64,000 nucleotides of DNA from positions 682,001-746,000 of the forward strand of contig NZ_CP130610.1 in assembly GCF_030544485.1 (NCBI RefSeq), in the 5' to 3' direction. Positions 33,921 through 50,340 of this stretch are shown here, piece by piece (positions within the stretch are counted from its first letter, which is position 1; the number at the start of each line of letters is the position of its first letter). The stretch is from Halomonas sp. HAL1. Lineage in GTDB: Bacteria > Pseudomonadota > Gammaproteobacteria > Pseudomonadales > Halomonadaceae. The notes beneath the pieces are model-generated. The model searched no databases, had not been told where the DNA came from, and was given only the letters and a program-made list of their open reading frames with translations. Made by a program: the position numbers and the translations under genes.

Positions 33921-36005
33921 ATGGCAGTTACAGTTTGGCGAATCACTTTTTTAATGACCATGGCCGCCCTATTTTCACTGTTGCCTTCATTGGCAGTAGC
34001 GTCAGTGTTGACGGATGTTGACGTGCAGCCCGCCGACAGCGGTGGCGCCAACGTTGATCTTAGCTTCACTGGTGGCGTGCCCGAGCTGCGCAGCTACCGT
34101 TTGGAATCACCGCCGCGTGTCACGTTTGATTTGGCTGGCACCCAAAATGGGCTCGCCACCCGACGTTTGAGCATTAATAGCCACGGCGTCGAACAAATTA
34201 CCGCCCTTGAAGGCAATGGCCGCACGCGCTTGGTGGTCAATCTCAGCGAACCGCAGGCATTTACGACCAGCGTGCAGGAAGGTCGGTTACGTATTACCTT
34301 TGCATCTGGCGCAACCCCCGCGCCGACCGCATCGCCTAACCCTTCTCCCACGCCCTCAGCCGGTGTTTCTTCGGCGGGGCTTGAAACCGACGAAGGGCCA
34401 CAAATTGAAAATATCGATTTCCAGCGCGGTGCCGATGGTGCTGGTCGCTTGTTGGTTACCTTTGACCGCGAAGGGGTTGAGGCGAACGTCCGAGAAGGTG
34501 GCCCTGACCAAGTGCTGGTTGACCTGCGCGACGTGGCGATTCCGGATTCGCTTAATCAGGTCTACGATGTCACCGATTTTGCCACGCCAATCACCCGGAT
34601 TACGCCCCGCGCCAACCAGGGCGACACCCAGTTAGCCATCGCCACCCAGGGCGCTTATGCGATGATCTCTTCGCAAAGTGGCCGCACGCTGACAGTGGAA
34701 GTGCAGCCCGCCAGCCAGGAGTCACAGCCCTCTCAGGCGACAGGCGAGCGCTTCAATGGCGAACGCTTGAGTCTTAATTTCCAGGATATCGAAGTGCGTT
34801 CAGTGCTAGCGACGCTGGCTGAATTTACCGGGCTGAACTTGGTTGCCAGTGACAGCGTCACCGGCCGTGTGACGCTCAACTTAAATGATGTCCCGTGGGA
34901 TCAGGCGCTCGCACTGATTCTGCAAAGCCAGGGGTTATCGAGCCGTGAACAGGGCAATGTGATTGTGGTGGCGCCCGCCAGTGAGTTGGCTGAGCTAGAA
35001 CGCCAAGAGCTAGAGGCGCGTAACCAGCGTGAAACCCTTTCCCCGCTGGTGACTGAGTTTATCGAAATCAAGTATGCCAGGGCTGAGGATTTGGCCCTGC
35101 TGCTGCGTGGCGGTGACGGCGATGGCTTTGGGCTGCTCACCGAGCGCGGCCGTGTCAGTATTGATAATCGCACCAATACGCTGCTAGTGCAGGATACCGC
35201 CGATCAGGTGCGCGATATTGTACGCACCATCGACCGTTTGGATGTTGCCGTTCGCCAGGTACAAATAGAAGCGCGCATTGTCATCGCCCGAGACACCGCT
35301 TCACGCGAATTGGGTATTAACTGGGGGATGTCGAGTACACGCGGTTTTCAAGAAGGTGAAGATGGCAATTTCACTCGACGTGATATCAATCCTAATGGCA
35401 TCAACCGTGCCCAAGGCGGTTTGGCCGTCGATTTGGGTGCCGCGACGGGGCCAGGCACCGGTTTTAGTTTTGGCTATTTATCTGGCGATATCTTATTGGA
35501 TTTGGAGCTGCGCGCGCTGGAGAGCGAAGGCAAGAGCCAGACTATCTCCCAGCCTCGCATTATTACCGCCAATCAGCGTACTGCCCGCATCAGCCAGGGT
35601 GAAGAGCGCGCCTTCCAGAGTGTTGATGGCAACGACAATCCGGATACCGAGTTCAAAGAGGCTGAACTCTCGCTGGAAGTCACGCCGCAGATTACCCCGG
35701 ATAACCGCATTATCATGGATCTGGTCATCAAAAATGATAGCTTCCGTGAATCAGAGTTTGGCGGCGAACCACCGATTGATACCAATCAGATTGAGACCCA
35801 AGTGCTGGTCGATAACGGCCAAACAGTGGTGTTAGGCGGTATTTTGACCACCGAAGAGCTGCGTCAAATCGCCAAAACACCGTTGTTGGGCGATATTCCT
35901 TTGCTAGGTAGACTGTTTCGCTATACCGAAGAGAGCAATGAGAAGGTAGAGTTGTTAGTCTTTATTACTCCACGACTCCTAGACGATGGCTTAACGGTTC
36001 GCTGA
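33921..36005 (+). CDS. pilQ: Type IV pilus secretin PilQ
   Basis: 694 residues, outer-membrane pore for the pilus. It has a signal peptide (about residues 1-28), two AMIN domains that bind peptidoglycan (from about 32 and 158) separated by a Pro/Ser/Thr linker, an N0 domain ([20 protein letters not shown]), N1 with [18 protein letters not shown], and the secretin domain with [13 protein letters not shown] and [17 protein letters not shown]. The C-terminus ends [12 protein letters not shown]. Its TGA overlaps the aroK ATG. Confidence 0.95.
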   Translation: MAVTVWRITFLMTMAALFSLLPSLAVASVLTDVDVQPADSGGANVDLSFTGGVPELRSYRLESPPRVTFDLAGTQNGLATRRLSINSHGVEQITALEGNGRTRLVVNLSEPQAFTTSVQEGRLRITFASGATPAPTASPNPSPTPSAGVSSAGLETDEGPQIENIDFQRGADGAGRLLVTFDREGVEANVREGGPDQVLVDLRDVAIPDSLNQVYDVTDFATPITRITPRANQGDTQLAIATQGAYAMISSQSGRTLTVEVQPASQESQPSQATGERFNGERLSLNFQDIEVRSVLATLAEFTGLNLVASDSVTGRVTLNLNDVPWDQALALILQSQGLSSREQGNVIVVAPASELAELERQELEARNQRETLSPLVTEFIEIKYARAEDLALLLRGGDGDGFGLLTERGRVSIDNRTNTLLVQDTADQVRDIVRTIDRLDVAVRQVQIEARIVIARDTASRELGINWGMSSTRGFQEGEDGNFTRRDINPNGINRAQGGLAVDLGAATGPGTGFSFGYLSGDILLDLELRALESEGKSQTISQPRIITANQRTARISQGEERAFQSVDGNDNPDTEFKEAELSLEVTPQITPDNRIIMDLVIKNDSFRESEFGGEPPIDTNQIETQVLVDNGQTVVLGGILTTEELRQIAKTPLLGDIPLLGRLFRYTEESNEKVELLVFITPRLLDDGLTVR

Positions 36006-36592
36006 TGCAGGATTTACCCAATTTATTTCTTATAGGCCCCATGGGGGCCGGCAAAAGCACCATTGGTCGCCTATTGGCGGCGGAGCTTTCGCGCCAATTT
36101 TTTGACAGTGACCACGCCATTCAAGACCGCTGCGGGGCGGATATTCCGTGGATTTTCGATGTTGAAGGCGAGCAGGGCTTTCGGCTGCGTGAAATCCATA
36201 TGATTGATGAGTTAACCCGTCTCTCCCCCGTGGTTGTCGCTACCGGCGGCGGGGCGGTGCTGCGCGAAGAAAATCGCCGCGCACTGCGCGAGCGCGGCAC
36301 CGTGGTGTATCTGTTGACCACCGTCGACCAGCAGCTAAAGCGGACGGCGAAAGATCGCAATCGTCCGTTGCTACAGTGCGCTAACCGCGAACAGGTACTC
36401 AATGACATGTTTGCTCAGCGCGACCCGCTCTATCGTGCCACGTCGGATATTGCTGTGCGCACCGATCGGCGTAGCCCACGGGCGGTGGTGAATGAGATCC
36501 TGCGCCGGGTGCATCGGTTGGTGGACCCGCTGGAGCCCTCCTCTTCGCCTCATTCGGCTGGACCGCTTAACCATAATAAGGTATCGCAATGA
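36005..36592 (+). CDS. aroK: Shikimate kinase
   Basis: 195 residues. The Walker A loop [12 protein letters not shown] lies at residues 12-23; [13 protein letters not shown] binds shikimate; [11 protein letters not shown] and the lid region [12 protein letters not shown] follow. It phosphorylates shikimate in aromatic amino-acid synthesis. Overlaps pilQ by one base (TGATG) and aroB by four (ATGA), so pilus and shikimate genes form one transcript, a common order in gammaproteobacteria. Confidence 0.95.
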   Translation: MQDLPNLFLIGPMGAGKSTIGRLLAAELSRQFFDSDHAIQDRCGADIPWIFDVEGEQGFRLREIHMIDELTRLSPVVVATGGGAVLREENRRALRERGTVVYLLTTVDQQLKRTAKDRNRPLLQCANREQVLNDMFAQRDPLYRATSDIAVRTDRRSPRAVVNEILRRVHRLVDPLEPSSSPHSAGPLNHNKVSQ

Positions 36593-37695
36593 CCTCGACC
36601 GCCAGCGCGCAACGCACACTTCAGGTTGCTTTAGATGAGCGTAGCTACCCGATTCATATTGGCACCGGGCTGATCGGTCAAGCCGATACGTTGACGCCTT
36701 ACCTTGCGGGCCAGCAGGTGATGGTAGTCACTAACGAGACTATCGCGCCGCTCTACCTGGAAACACTCTGCGCTAGCCTGCCGGCGCATTTAGATGTGCG
36801 CACGGTTGTGTTGCCTGATGGCGAACAGTACAAAACCATTGAGCAGGTCAGCCGCATTTGGGATGCACTGCTTGAAGCTGGTTTTAACCGTCGTTGTACC
36901 CTGATCGCCTTAGGAGGCGGGGTGATTGGCGATATGGTCGGCTATGCCGCCGCTTCCTATCAGCGCGGCGTGGCGTTTATCCAGGTGCCCACCACGCTAC
37001 TTTCCCAGGTGGATTCGTCGGTAGGGGGCAAGACCGGCGTCAATCACCCGCTGGGTAAAAACATGATCGGCGCTTTCTGGCAGCCCAAAGCCGTGCTGGT
37101 GGACATCGATACCCTGAAGAGCCTGCCGCGTCGCGAGCTTTCCGCTGGCCTTGCCGAGGTTATCAAGTACGGTTTTATCCGTGATGAAGCGTTTTTAAGC
37201 TGGCTGGAAGCCAATATGCCCGCGCTACTCGACGTAGAGCCGGAAGTAGTCGCCGACGCTATTGCGCGCAGTTGCCAAATCAAGGCAGATATCGTTGCCG
37301 AAGATGAAACCGAGCAGGGTGTGCGTGCACTGCTCAACCTGGGTCACACTTTTGGCCACGCCATTGAAGCCCACCAAGGTTACGGTAACTGGTTACACGG
37401 TGAAGCAGTGGGCGCGGGCATGGCCATGGCGGCAACGCTTTCAAACCGGCTAGGCTGGATCGATGAAGCAGCACTAGCGCGTAGCCTGGCGGTAATCGAG
37501 AGTGCCGAGTTGCCGTTAGTGGCACCGCTCAACATGTCGAGTGATGACTTTTTAGCCCGTATGCGGCTGGATAAGAAAAATATCGATACGCGGCTGCGTC
37601 TGGTGCTACTTAACGCCCTGGGCGATGCCTGCGTTAGCGATGCCACGCCCGTTGATGTTCTCCGCACGCTGCTGGATGACTATCCGCGCCGCTAA
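36589..37695 (+). CDS. aroB: 3-dehydroquinate synthase
   Basis: 368 residues. NAD binding is marked by [20 protein letters not shown] and [20 protein letters not shown]; the active site by [20 protein letters not shown]; zinc ligands by E in AEVIKYG and histidines in [10 protein letters not shown] and [10 protein letters not shown]. It forms the first ring of the shikimate pathway. Last gene of the operon; a weak hairpin with TTTT follows at 37740-37762. Confidence 0.96.
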   Translation: MTSTASAQRTLQVALDERSYPIHIGTGLIGQADTLTPYLAGQQVMVVTNETIAPLYLETLCASLPAHLDVRTVVLPDGEQYKTIEQVSRIWDALLEAGFNRRCTLIALGGGVIGDMVGYAAASYQRGVAFIQVPTTLLSQVDSSVGGKTGVNHPLGKNMIGAFWQPKAVLVDIDTLKSLPRRELSAGLAEVIKYGFIRDEAFLSWLEANMPALLDVEPEVVADAIARSCQIKADIVAEDETEQGVRALLNLGHTFGHAIEAHQGYGNWLHGEAVGAGMAMAATLSNRLGWIDEAALARSLAVIESAELPLVAPLNMSSDDFLARMRLDKKNIDTRLRLVLLNALGDACVSDATPVDVLRTLLDDYPRR

Positions 37696-37739
37696 GTGGC
37701 CTATCAATCCTTTCTATTACTTTCTTCTTCCCGGCAGAG

Positions 37740-37762
37740 CTGCTTCCTAGTGGGGCAGTTTT
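37740..37762 (+). terminator. Weak terminator candidate after aroB
   Basis: CTGCTTC pairs with GGGGCAG (two G-T pairs), followed by TTTT. Confidence 0.4.
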
Positions 37763-38187
37763 GACAGTATTTTTGCGCTGATAAAACTGTCTGTGAACTT
37801 AACCCGGTTGCTACGCTTTCAATAATCCGTATGCCTTATGCGCTATCGGCATGGGTGGTTTTCCGTGAATAAGACTAAAGTCTAATGGAAAATAAAGAGT
37901 CCTAAAGTGGTGTTTCTTTTCCTTACAAGCCTTTGAAGTATATGTATTTTTTTCTTGAATGAGAGTGCAAATACAGGATTTGAAAAGAGTTTCTCTAACG
38001 TTATAAGCACCAAGCGATTGCGCAACGTGGGCGCTAATCGCTATGCTGACCGGCCATTTTCTTGCGGCAGCGAACGTGGGAAACACCCCATTCTGGGCAG
38101 GTTATAAGCATCATAAAAAAAGCAAAACCGTCCTTTATACCATAAGCACGCTGCTAAAAAAATACGTTGACTAGTAGAGGCACGCCC
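37763..38187. other. Long AT-rich leader region before gltB
   Basis: No gene, RNA or repeat was recognised in this 425-base stretch. It is AT-richer than the flanking genes and must contain the promoter for glutamate synthase. Its length suggests room for several regulator sites, but I could not name any. Confidence 0.4.
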
Positions 38188-41100
38188 ATGAATAGAGGTC
38201 TTCACCAGCCTGGCGAGTTTCGCGATAACTGTGGTTTTGGCCTGATTGCCCATATGGAAGGCCAGGCTAGCCACGATTTGCTGAAAACTGCCATTGAATC
38301 ACTGACCTGCATGACCCACCGGGGTGGTATCGCTGCCGACGGAAAGACCGGCGACGGTTGTGGCTTGCTACTTAAAATGCCCACTCCCTTTATGCAGGCG
38401 CTGGCCAAAGAGGCATTTGACGCTGAATTGGGCGAACGCTTTGCTGTGGGCGTGGTGTTTCTGCCCAACGATGACGCCCGTGAAGCAAATGCCCGCGATA
38501 TCTTAACGCGTGAGCTTGAAGCGCGCGGCCTCAACGTATTGGGCTGGCGCGATGTGCCTACCGACCCCAGCGTTTGTGGCCCCATGGCGCTGGACTGCCT
38601 GCCGCGTATTCGTCAGCTTTTTGTACAGCCGGGTCTGGGTGAACACTTCGATGTTGACCTCTTTATGGCTCGTCGCCGCGCTGAGCAGGCGCTGCGTGAC
38701 GAAGAAGACTTCTATGTCGCCTCGCTATCGTCGGAAGTCATCTCCTATAAAGGCCTGGTGATGCCGGAAGATCTGCCGGCCTTTTATCACGACTTGAATG
38801 ACCCGCGTCTGGAAACTGCCATTTGCGTTTTCCACCAGCGCTTCTCGACCAATACCGCGCCGCGTTGGCCGCTGGCACAGCCGTTCCGGCTGTTGGCGCA
38901 CAATGGTGAAATCAACACGATTGAAGCCAACCGCGGCTGGGCGAACTCGCGTAAAGCCAACTTCGTTAACGAGCGCCTGCCGGATATCGCCGAGCTGGAC
39001 GAAATCGTCAACACCACCGGTTCTGACTCCTCAAGCATGGACAACATGCTGGAAGTGCTGCTGACCGGCGGCATGGAACTGCACCGCGCGGTACGCATGA
39101 TGGTGCCGCCTGCGTGGCAGAACGTTGAAACCATGGACGCCGAGCTGCGCGCCTTCTACGAATACAACTCCATGCACATGGAACCGTGGGACGGTCCTGC
39201 GGGCGTGGTGATGACCGACGGTCGCCAAGCGGTCTGTATGCTGGACCGTAACGGCCTGCGCCCGGCGCGCTGGGTGATTACCAAAAACGGCTATATCACG
39301 CTGGCATCGGAAACGGGCACCTACGGCTATAAGCCGGAAGACGTGGTGGCCAAAGGCCGTGTTGGCCCCGGTCAAATGCTTGCCGTAGACACCCAGACCG
39401 GCGAAGTGCTGCATACCACCGATATCGATGAGCGCCTGAAATCCGCCTACCCTTATAAGCGTTGGTTAAAGCAGGAAGCCAATTATTTAGAGTCGGCGCT
39501 AACCGAGTTGGCACGTTTCCAGAGCATGGATACCGATTCGCTCAACGTGCAGCAGAAACTGTTCCAAGTGAGCTTTGAAGAGCGCGACCAAGTGCTGCGT
39601 CCGCTGGCGGAAAGTGGTCAGGAAGCCGTTGGCTCTATGGGCGACGATACACCGATGGCGGTGCTCTCCAGTCGTCCGCGCCTGCTAACGGATTTCTTCC
39701 GGCAGAAGTTTGCCCAGGTCACCAACCCGCCGATCGACCCACTGCGTGAAGCGATCGTGATGTCGCTGGAAACCTGCTGTGGTGCTGAGCTGAACGTCTT
39801 TAAAGCGACGCCTGAGCACGCGCATCGCTTGATCTTGACCACGCCGGTACTGTCCCCACGCAAATTTACCGCGTTGGTCAGCCAGGATGATCCGGCGTTT
39901 GCCAGCTATACATTGTCGTTGGGTTACGATCCTGAACAGCAGAGCCTGCACATAGCGCTTAAAGCGCTATGTGAAGAAGCCGAAGCTCAAGTGCGCGCCG
40001 GTAAAGTCATTCTGGTACTCACCGATGCCGAGCTGGCGAAAGGGCTGATTCCCATACAGGCCGCCCTGGCCGTGGGTGCCGTGCACTCTCACTTAGGCCG
40101 TTTGGCGCTACGCCCCAACGCCAATATCGTGGTGGAAACCGGTTACGCACGGGATGCACACCAGATGGCGGTGCTGTTTGGCGTGGGTGCGACGGCGGTT
40201 TATCCGTGGCTCGCTTATCAGGTCATGGCGGATATGCATCGCACGGGCGAGCTAACCGGTAACCCGGCTGATGGCCGCGAGAATTACCGTAAAGGTCTGC
40301 AGAAAGGCCTGTTCAAGATCCTGTCTAAAATGGGTATCTCGACGCTGGCCTCCTACCGCGGCTCAATGCTGTTTGAAGCCGTGGGCTTGGCGGACGAAGT
40401 AATGGATCTGTGCTTTGTCGGTATGGCGTCGCGCATCCAAGGCGCCGGTTTTGCCGAGCTGCAGATGCAGCAAGCGCTGCTGGCGAAAGACGCCTGGATT
40501 CCGCGTAAAGGAATTTCTCAAGGTGGCATGTTCAAGTATGTCCACGGCCACGAGTACCACGCTTATAACCCCGATGTAGTGATGTCGCTGCAGGCGGCGG
40601 TTCAGGAAGGCAGCTACACCAAGTGGAAGAAGTTCGCCCAGTTGGTGAACGAGCGTCCGGTTGCCACCATTCGTGACTTGCTCAAGCTCAAGCCGGCAGA
40701 AACGCCGATTGCGCTGGAGGAAGTAGAGCCGGTTGAAGAGCTGCTGCCGCGCTTTGATAGCGCCGGTATGTCGTTGGGCGCGCTCTCGCCGGAAGCTCAC
40801 GAAGCGCTGGCCCAGGCCATGAACGAAGCGGGCGGCCGCTCCAACTCTGGCGAAGGCGGTGAAGACCCGGCGCGCTACGGCACTATCCGTAGCTCGAAAA
40901 TCAAGCAGATCGCCTCCGGCCGTTTTGGCGTGACGCCCCATTATCTGGTCAACGCAGAAGTACTGCAGATCAAGGTCGCCCAGGGCGCCAAACCCGGTGA
41001 GGGCGGGCAGCTGCCTGGCGGCAAAGTGAACGAACTGATTGCCCGGCTGCGCTACGCGGTACCCGGCGTCACGCTGATTTCACCGCCGCCGCACCACGAT

Positions 41101-42630
41101 ATTTATTCTATCGAAGATTTGGCCCAGCTGATTTTTGACCTCAAACAGGTCAATCCGGATGCCCAGGTGTCGGTGAAGCTGGTATCGGAACCGGGGATCG
41201 GCACGATCGCCACCGGTGTGGCCAAGGCCTACGCGGATTTGATTACCGTGTCCGGCTACGATGGCGGCACGGCGGCCAGCCCGCTGACCTCGATCAAACA
41301 TGCCGGTTCTCCTTGGGAGCTGGGGCTTCCTGAAGTGCATCAGGCGCTGCGTATCAACGGCCTGCGCGACAAGATTCGCCTGCAGACCGATGGCGGCCTA
41401 AAAACTGGTCTCGACGTTGTTAAAGCGGCGATACTCGGTGCAGAGAGCTTCGGTTTTGGCACCGCGCCGATGGTCGCGTTGGGCTGTAAGTACCTGCGCA
41501 TCTGTCACCTCAACAATTGCGCCACCGGTGTCGCCACTCAGGATGATTTCCTGCGCGGCGAGCACTTCCGTGGCACCGTGGATATGGTTAAAAACTACTT
41601 CCGCTTTATTGCCGAAGAAGTGCGTGAGCTGATGGCGGTATTGGGTGTGCGCAAGCTGACCGATCTAATCGGGCGTACCGATTTGCTTGAAGTGTTGGAA
41701 GGCAACACGGCTTCCCAGCGTAAGCTTGATCTTACGCCGCTGCTAGCGAATGATTTTGTGCCTAAAGATGCACCGCAGTTCTGTAAGGTCAGCCGTAACG
41801 TGCCGCACGATCCGGGTGCTAAAAACCAGGAAGTGCTGGCGGCGCTGAAAGACGCCATCGAAAATCGCTCGGGCGGTGAGTTCGATTTCACCATCACCAA
41901 CTGCGACCGCAGTGTGGCGGCGCTAACCTCTGGCGCGATTGCCAAGCGCTATGGCGAAGAGGGCCTGGAAACGGCACCGATCACCGCTCGCTTTACTGGC
42001 GTAGCAGGCCAGAGCTTTGGGGTGTGGAATGCGCGTGGCTTGAATTTATATCTCGAAGGCGACGCCAACGATTACGTCGGCAAGGGCATGAACGGCGGCA
42101 GCATCGTGATTGTGCCGCCCAAAGTCAGTCAGTTTGAGAGCCATAAAACGGCGATTATCGGTAATACCTGCCTTTACGGTGCCACCGGCGGTACATTGTT
42201 TGCAGCCGGTACGGCGGGTGAGCGCTTCGGGGTGCGTAATTCCGGTGCTTCTGCAGTCATTGAAGGCGCAGGCGACCACTGCTGCGAATACATGACCGGC
42301 GGTTTGGTCTGTGTGCTTGGTGAAACGGGCGTTAACTTCGGCGCAGGTATGACCGGTGGGTTTGCCTATGTGTTGGATGAAGATCGCACCTTCGTGGATA
42401 AATACAACCATGAGCTGGTTGAGATTCATCGCGTCAACACAGAGGCCATGGAGGCGTATCGTCGTCACCTGCGTGAAATGATTGAAGCCTATGTGGCCGC
42501 GACGGGTTCCGCGCGCGGGGCGGCTATTTTGGAAGACTTCAGCGACTATGCGCGCCACTTCTGGCTGGTGAAGCCAAAAGCGGCCAGCCTAGGTAGTTTG
42601 CTGGATCAGTCTCGGCGTCAGCCGCAATAA
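38188..42630 (+). CDS. gltB: Glutamate synthase (NADPH) large subunit
   Basis: 1,480 residues. I start it at ATG 38188, seven bases after AGAGG. The short propeptide [14 protein letters not shown] is removed to expose the catalytic Cys of [11 protein letters not shown], which releases ammonia from glutamine. The order is glutaminase domain, central domain, FMN synthase domain ([20 protein letters not shown], then [18 protein letters not shown]), the 3Fe-4S cysteines in [15 protein letters not shown], and the beta-helix domain with [20 protein letters not shown]. Together with GltD it makes glutamate from 2-oxoglutarate. GltD begins 36 bases later. Confidence 0.96.
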   Translation: MNRGLHQPGEFRDNCGFGLIAHMEGQASHDLLKTAIESLTCMTHRGGIAADGKTGDGCGLLLKMPTPFMQALAKEAFDAELGERFAVGVVFLPNDDAREANARDILTRELEARGLNVLGWRDVPTDPSVCGPMALDCLPRIRQLFVQPGLGEHFDVDLFMARRRAEQALRDEEDFYVASLSSEVISYKGLVMPEDLPAFYHDLNDPRLETAICVFHQRFSTNTAPRWPLAQPFRLLAHNGEINTIEANRGWANSRKANFVNERLPDIAELDEIVNTTGSDSSSMDNMLEVLLTGGMELHRAVRMMVPPAWQNVETMDAELRAFYEYNSMHMEPWDGPAGVVMTDGRQAVCMLDRNGLRPARWVITKNGYITLASETGTYGYKPEDVVAKGRVGPGQMLAVDTQTGEVLHTTDIDERLKSAYPYKRWLKQEANYLESALTELARFQSMDTDSLNVQQKLFQVSFEERDQVLRPLAESGQEAVGSMGDDTPMAVLSSRPRLLTDFFRQKFAQVTNPPIDPLREAIVMSLETCCGAELNVFKATPEHAHRLILTTPVLSPRKFTALVSQDDPAFASYTLSLGYDPEQQSLHIALKALCEEAEAQVRAGKVILVLTDAELAKGLIPIQAALAVGAVHSHLGRLALRPNANIVVETGYARDAHQMAVLFGVGATAVYPWLAYQVMADMHRTGELTGNPADGRENYRKGLQKGLFKILSKMGISTLASYRGSMLFEAVGLADEVMDLCFVGMASRIQGAGFAELQMQQALLAKDAWIPRKGISQGGMFKYVHGHEYHAYNPDVVMSLQAAVQEGSYTKWKKFAQLVNERPVATIRDLLKLKPAETPIALEEVEPVEELLPRFDSAGMSLGALSPEAHEALAQAMNEAGGRSNSGEGGEDPARYGTIRSSKIKQIASGRFGVTPHYLVNAEVLQIKVAQGAKPGEGGQLPGGKVNELIARLRYAVPGVTLISPPPHHDIYSIEDLAQLIFDLKQVNPDAQVSVKLVSEPGIGTIATGVAKAYADLITVSGYDGGTAASPLTSIKHAGSPWELGLPEVHQALRINGLRDKIRLQTDGGLKTGLDVVKAAILGAESFGFGTAPMVALGCKYLRICHLNNCATGVATQDDFLRGEHFRGTVDMVKNYFRFIAEEVRELMAVLGVRKLTDLIGRTDLLEVLEGNTASQRKLDLTPLLANDFVPKDAPQFCKVSRNVPHDPGAKNQEVLAALKDAIENRSGGEFDFTITNCDRSVAALTSGAIAKRYGEEGLETAPITARFTGVAGQSFGVWNARGLNLYLEGDANDYVGKGMNGGSIVIVPPKVSQFESHKTAIIGNTCLYGATGGTLFAAGTAGERFGVRNSGASAVIEGAGDHCCEYMTGGLVCVLGETGVNFGAGMTGGFAYVLDEDRTFVDKYNHELVEIHRVNTEAMEAYRRHLREMIEAYVAATGSARGAAILEDFSDYARHFWLVKPKAASLGSLLDQSRRQPQ

Positions 42631-44085
<1,455 letters not shown>

Positions 44086-44103
44086 AAGCGCTGCCTTTAT
44101 AGG

Positions 44104-44280
44104 CTTCATGTCATCGCGAGCGAAGCGTGGCGATCTGGGGTTAGATTGCCGCGTCGCTGCGCTCCTCTCAATGACAGGGCGCGATGCTTCAGAATGACAG
44201 CGCATATTTAGCTTCATGTCATCGCGAGCAAAGCGTGGCGATCTGGGGTTAGATTGCCGCGTCGCTGCGCTCCTCAATGA
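44104..44280. repeat. Palindromic 108-bp repeats, units 1 and left part of 2
   Basis: Unit 1 is 44104-44211 and unit 2 begins at 44212. Each carries an imperfect palindrome from GTCATCGCGAGC through GTGGCGATCT and AGATTGCCGCG to CTCAATGAC. Similar GTCAT..GCGA..CAATGAC repeats are widespread in bacteria. Unit 2 is cut after CAATGA (44275-44280) by the insertion sequence. Confidence 0.85.
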
Positions 44281-44356
44281 AAGGGACTCCTCCCCTCTCG
44301 AAGCTTCAGCGAGCTACATTGATAGTTGAACCACATCAATGCGGAGGGGAAGAGCC

Positions 44357-45406
44357 ATGAACAAGCATACGACGATAGGTATTGATCTGGCAAAGCGTGT
44401 TTTTCAAGTGTGTGTTGTCGACACCCGCTCCTCGCGTGTTCAGGTCAACAAAGAGCTTAAACGGCATCAGGTCTTGGATTTTATGCGCCGCCAACCGGCC
44501 TGTCGGGTATTTATGGAAGCGTGCGGTGGATCGCATTATTGGGCGCGACAACTGCAGGCCCTCGGCCATACCGTTGCCCTCATTTCGCCCCAGTTTGTGA
44601 CGCCTTTTCGCAAAGGGCACAAGACAGATGCCAATGACGCCCTCGCTATTGTAGAAGCCGGATGTCGTCCGGACATGCGCTTTGTACCACTCAAAAGCGT
44701 AGAGCAGCAGGATATTCAGAGCCTGCACCGCATTCGGGAGAGGTACATCCATCAGCGCACCCAGTTGATCAATCAGGTTCATGGGTTATTGCAGGAATAT
44801 GGAGTGATCAGCGGTCGGGGACAGAAAGCGTTAAAGCAACGTGTCTGGCTCGCCCTGGAAGATGCCGATAACGAGCTTTCGATGCTGATGCGTGACTTGA
44901 TTGCCGAGCAAATGGCGGAGCTGGATCGACTCAACGAGCGTATTCAGTCACTGGATAAGCGCGTGGAGCAGATGAGCCGTGCGGTGATGCCTTGTCGCCA
45001 ACTGTTGGCGATTGAGGGAGTGGGACCGGTGGTCGCCACCCAGCTCTATAGCGCCCTCGGTAACGGCAACGCCTTCAAGAAAGGTCGCCAAGCGTCAGCC
45101 TATCTGGGGTTGACGCCGACACAACACAGCAGTGGTGGCATCGCGAAGATCAAGGGCATTGGCCGAACGGGGCAAATCTCGCTGAAAGCCGCCCTGATAC
45201 GCGGCGCACACTCGGCCATCAACACCGTGGGTGACAAGCAGGATGCCAAAAGCCGTTGGCTACGCGCGCTGGTCGCACGCGTGGGCAAGAACAAAGCGGC
45301 TGTCGCGTTAGCGAACAAGACAGTACGAACCGCCTGGGCGGTTCTGCACAGCGGACAGTCCTATTGTAGAGAGTTTAACGACGGTTCAGCGCTGATGGTG
45401 AGCTAA
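44357..45406 (+). CDS. IS110/IS1111-family transposase
   Basis: 349 residues from ATG 44357, which has GGAGGGGAAG upstream; an earlier ATG at 44339 would add six residues. The N-terminal RuvC-like DEDD domain starts with GIDLAKRVFQVCV (first Asp), then MEACGGSHYWARQL (Glu) and HKTDANDALAI (last Asps). A coiled-coil region follows. The C-terminal Tnp domain has IEGVGPVVATQLYSALG and GRQASAYLGLTPTQHSSGG, which includes the candidate nucleophilic serine. Enzymes of this family recombine DNA with a guide RNA made from the element itself. The frame is intact, so the element may be active. Confidence 0.93.
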   Translation: MNKHTTIGIDLAKRVFQVCVVDTRSSRVQVNKELKRHQVLDFMRRQPACRVFMEACGGSHYWARQLQALGHTVALISPQFVTPFRKGHKTDANDALAIVEAGCRPDMRFVPLKSVEQQDIQSLHRIRERYIHQRTQLINQVHGLLQEYGVISGRGQKALKQRVWLALEDADNELSMLMRDLIAEQMAELDRLNERIQSLDKRVEQMSRAVMPCRQLLAIEGVGPVVATQLYSALGNGNAFKKGRQASAYLGLTPTQHSSGGIAKIKGIGRTGQISLKAALIRGAHSAINTVGDKQDAKSRWLRALVARVGKNKAAVALANKTVRTAWAVLHSGQSYCREFNDGSALMVS

Positions 45407-45664
45407 GCGGTAGCACCATCAGCGGCTAAGCGCCGAGAGGCGGCTACCTTGTTGCCGGGCAACGATCGATGAAAAACAGGTCAGACCGACCTTCTCGCAA
45501 CCTGATCATTGCGATGGCTGAAAAAGCCTACGCCTCGTTGAGGAGAGAAGGTGCGCGACGTTCATCAGGGTCAGGGGATAGCGTCCCCATCAAGAGACCG
45601 ACTATACGCACGCATCGGCTTATGTTTTTCCATCATCGTCGTTTGCAACCGGGGAGGAGTCCCT
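45407..45664 (+). ncRNA. Candidate IS1111 guide (seek/bridge) RNA region
   Basis: 258 noncoding bases follow the transposase, far more than the 75 before it. In IS1111-type elements the guide RNA is encoded downstream of the transposase. TCATTG (45506-45511) and TTGAGGAG (45538-45545) match the reverse complement of the left target flank, CTCCTCAATGA. Between them GCGATGGCT-GAAAA-AGCCTACGC can fold into a hairpin with a small internal loop. RNA ends are unknown. Confidence 0.5.
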
Positions 45665-45669
45665 ATACG

Positions 45670-45813
45670 CAATGACAGGGCGCGATGCTTCACAATGACA
45701 GCGCATATTTAGCTGCATGTCATCGCGAGCAAAGCGTGGCGATCTGGGGTTAGATTGCCGCGTCGCTGCGCTCCTCTCAATGACAGGGCGCGATGCTTCA
45801 CAATGACAGCGCT
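45670..45813. repeat. Palindromic repeat, right part of unit 2 and unit 3
   Basis: The rest of unit 2 continues from CAATGACAGGGCGCG at 45670; unit 3 starts at 45713 and ends near 45813. Units differ from one another by a few bases only. Confidence 0.85.
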
Positions 45814-45905
45814 TACTTTAAGCAGTGCAGTTCAAATTGAGCCTTAGGTCGTAATCTGCTAGTCTGTCGACCCATCCTGGCGTGGCTTTCTGCCGTGCCT
45901 TCTGA

Positions 45906-48458
<2,553 letters not shown>

Positions 48459-48518
48459 CGTGTGGCTTGATAGGCCGTGTTTTGCTGATTAGGGCGTTAT
48501 ATTAATAATTTTATCTGA

Positions 48519-49829
<1,311 letters not shown>

Positions 49830-49873
49830 AGCGCCAATATTGAGTGAGGTTTGTAAGTAATATCTCAAGATTT

Positions 49874-49891
49874 TGTAAGAGATGTCTTACA
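49874..49891 (+). promoter_or_regulatory. GacA-type upstream activating sequence
   Basis: TGTAAG-AGATGT-CTTACA is an exact match to the TGTAAG-N6-CTTACA box bound by GacA ahead of Rsm small RNA genes in Pseudomonas. It is about 180 bases before the probable start of the GGA-rich RNA, the spacing known for rsmZ. An AT-rich stretch between them could bind IHF. Confidence 0.75.
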
Positions 49892-49989
49892 AATGCCGAC
49901 GAGAATCGCTTGGTTTGGGGTAAGATGAAACGAAAATTTCCACTAATTCAAATTTAAGCTTTTGTTTTTAAAGATAATTGTGGAATTAA

Positions 49990-50016
49990 GGCGAGTCGCT
50001 AAGACTCGCCTTTTTG
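49990..50016 (+). terminator. Terminator after eno
   Basis: GGCGAGTC (49990-49997) and GACTCGCC (50003-50010) around GCTAA, followed by TTTTT. Confidence 0.8.
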
Positions 50017-50062
50017 CATTTTGGCTTTGTTGAGAAGCCGACGTGATCTGCCACAATACACG

Positions 50063-50232
50063 CAGGACAAGGGGAGGCAAGGATGCTTCAGACAGGATGC
50101 AACGGGATGTAGGACGGATGCGCCGGGCGATACAGAGAGGTGAGCCCCGGCAGGGAAGACATCTGAGGAAGTTGATACAGGGAGTGGTCAGAGGAAGTGC
50201 TTGGAGCGGGCGGCCTACGGGTCGCCTTTTTT
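50063..50232 (+). ncRNA. RsmZ/CsrB-like small RNA that would sequester CsrA
   Basis: Twelve GGA motifs occur between 50063 and 50210, many as AGGA, GGGA or ACGGA, the CsrA recognition core. The region ends in a hairpin (GGCGGCC-TAC-GGGTCGCC, about 50208-50226) with a run of eight or nine T. A possible promoter is TTGTTG (50027-50032) with CACAAT (50052-50057), though the 19-base spacer is long. The gene has no open frame of note. It lies beside fdxA, the same neighbour as rsmZ in Pseudomonas aeruginosa, and downstream of an exact GacA box. By analogy it binds several CsrA dimers and relieves repression of target mRNAs. The 5' end is estimated. Confidence 0.75.
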
Positions 50233-50274
50233 TTGCCTCTTATTTGGCAATGCACGCTTGGCAACCCCATAAAA

Positions 50275-50307
50275 AACCAGCGCTTTTTTCAAAAAAAAGC
50301 GCTGGTT
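50275..50307. terminator. Bidirectional terminator between the small RNA and fdxA
   Basis: AACCAGCGCTTTTTT and AAAAAAGCGCTGGTT form a long stem around one to three bases. It lies 34 bases after the fdxA stop (minus strand) and can also stop plus-strand readthrough. Confidence 0.8.
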
Positions 50308-50340
50308 ATAAAGTAACAGCAGAGCAGGCGTGAGTTAAGC

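Larger units (their letters stand above)
44281..45669 (+). mobile_element. IS110-family (IS1111-type) insertion sequence
   Basis: About 1,389 bp. Perfect 14-bp inverted repeats lie at 44282-44295 (AGGGACTCCTCCCC) and 45651-45664, slightly inside the right end, as in the IS1111 subgroup. CAATGA occurs on both sides (44275-44280 and 45670-45675), and removing the element plus one copy restores a 106-bp repeat unit. It encodes one transposase and has about 75 noncoding bases on the left and 260 on the right. Confidence 0.85.

Noticed and set aside
44104..45813. Repeat array as a CRISPR
   Set aside because: Units are about 108 bp, contiguous and nearly identical with no variable spacers; no cas genes nearby.
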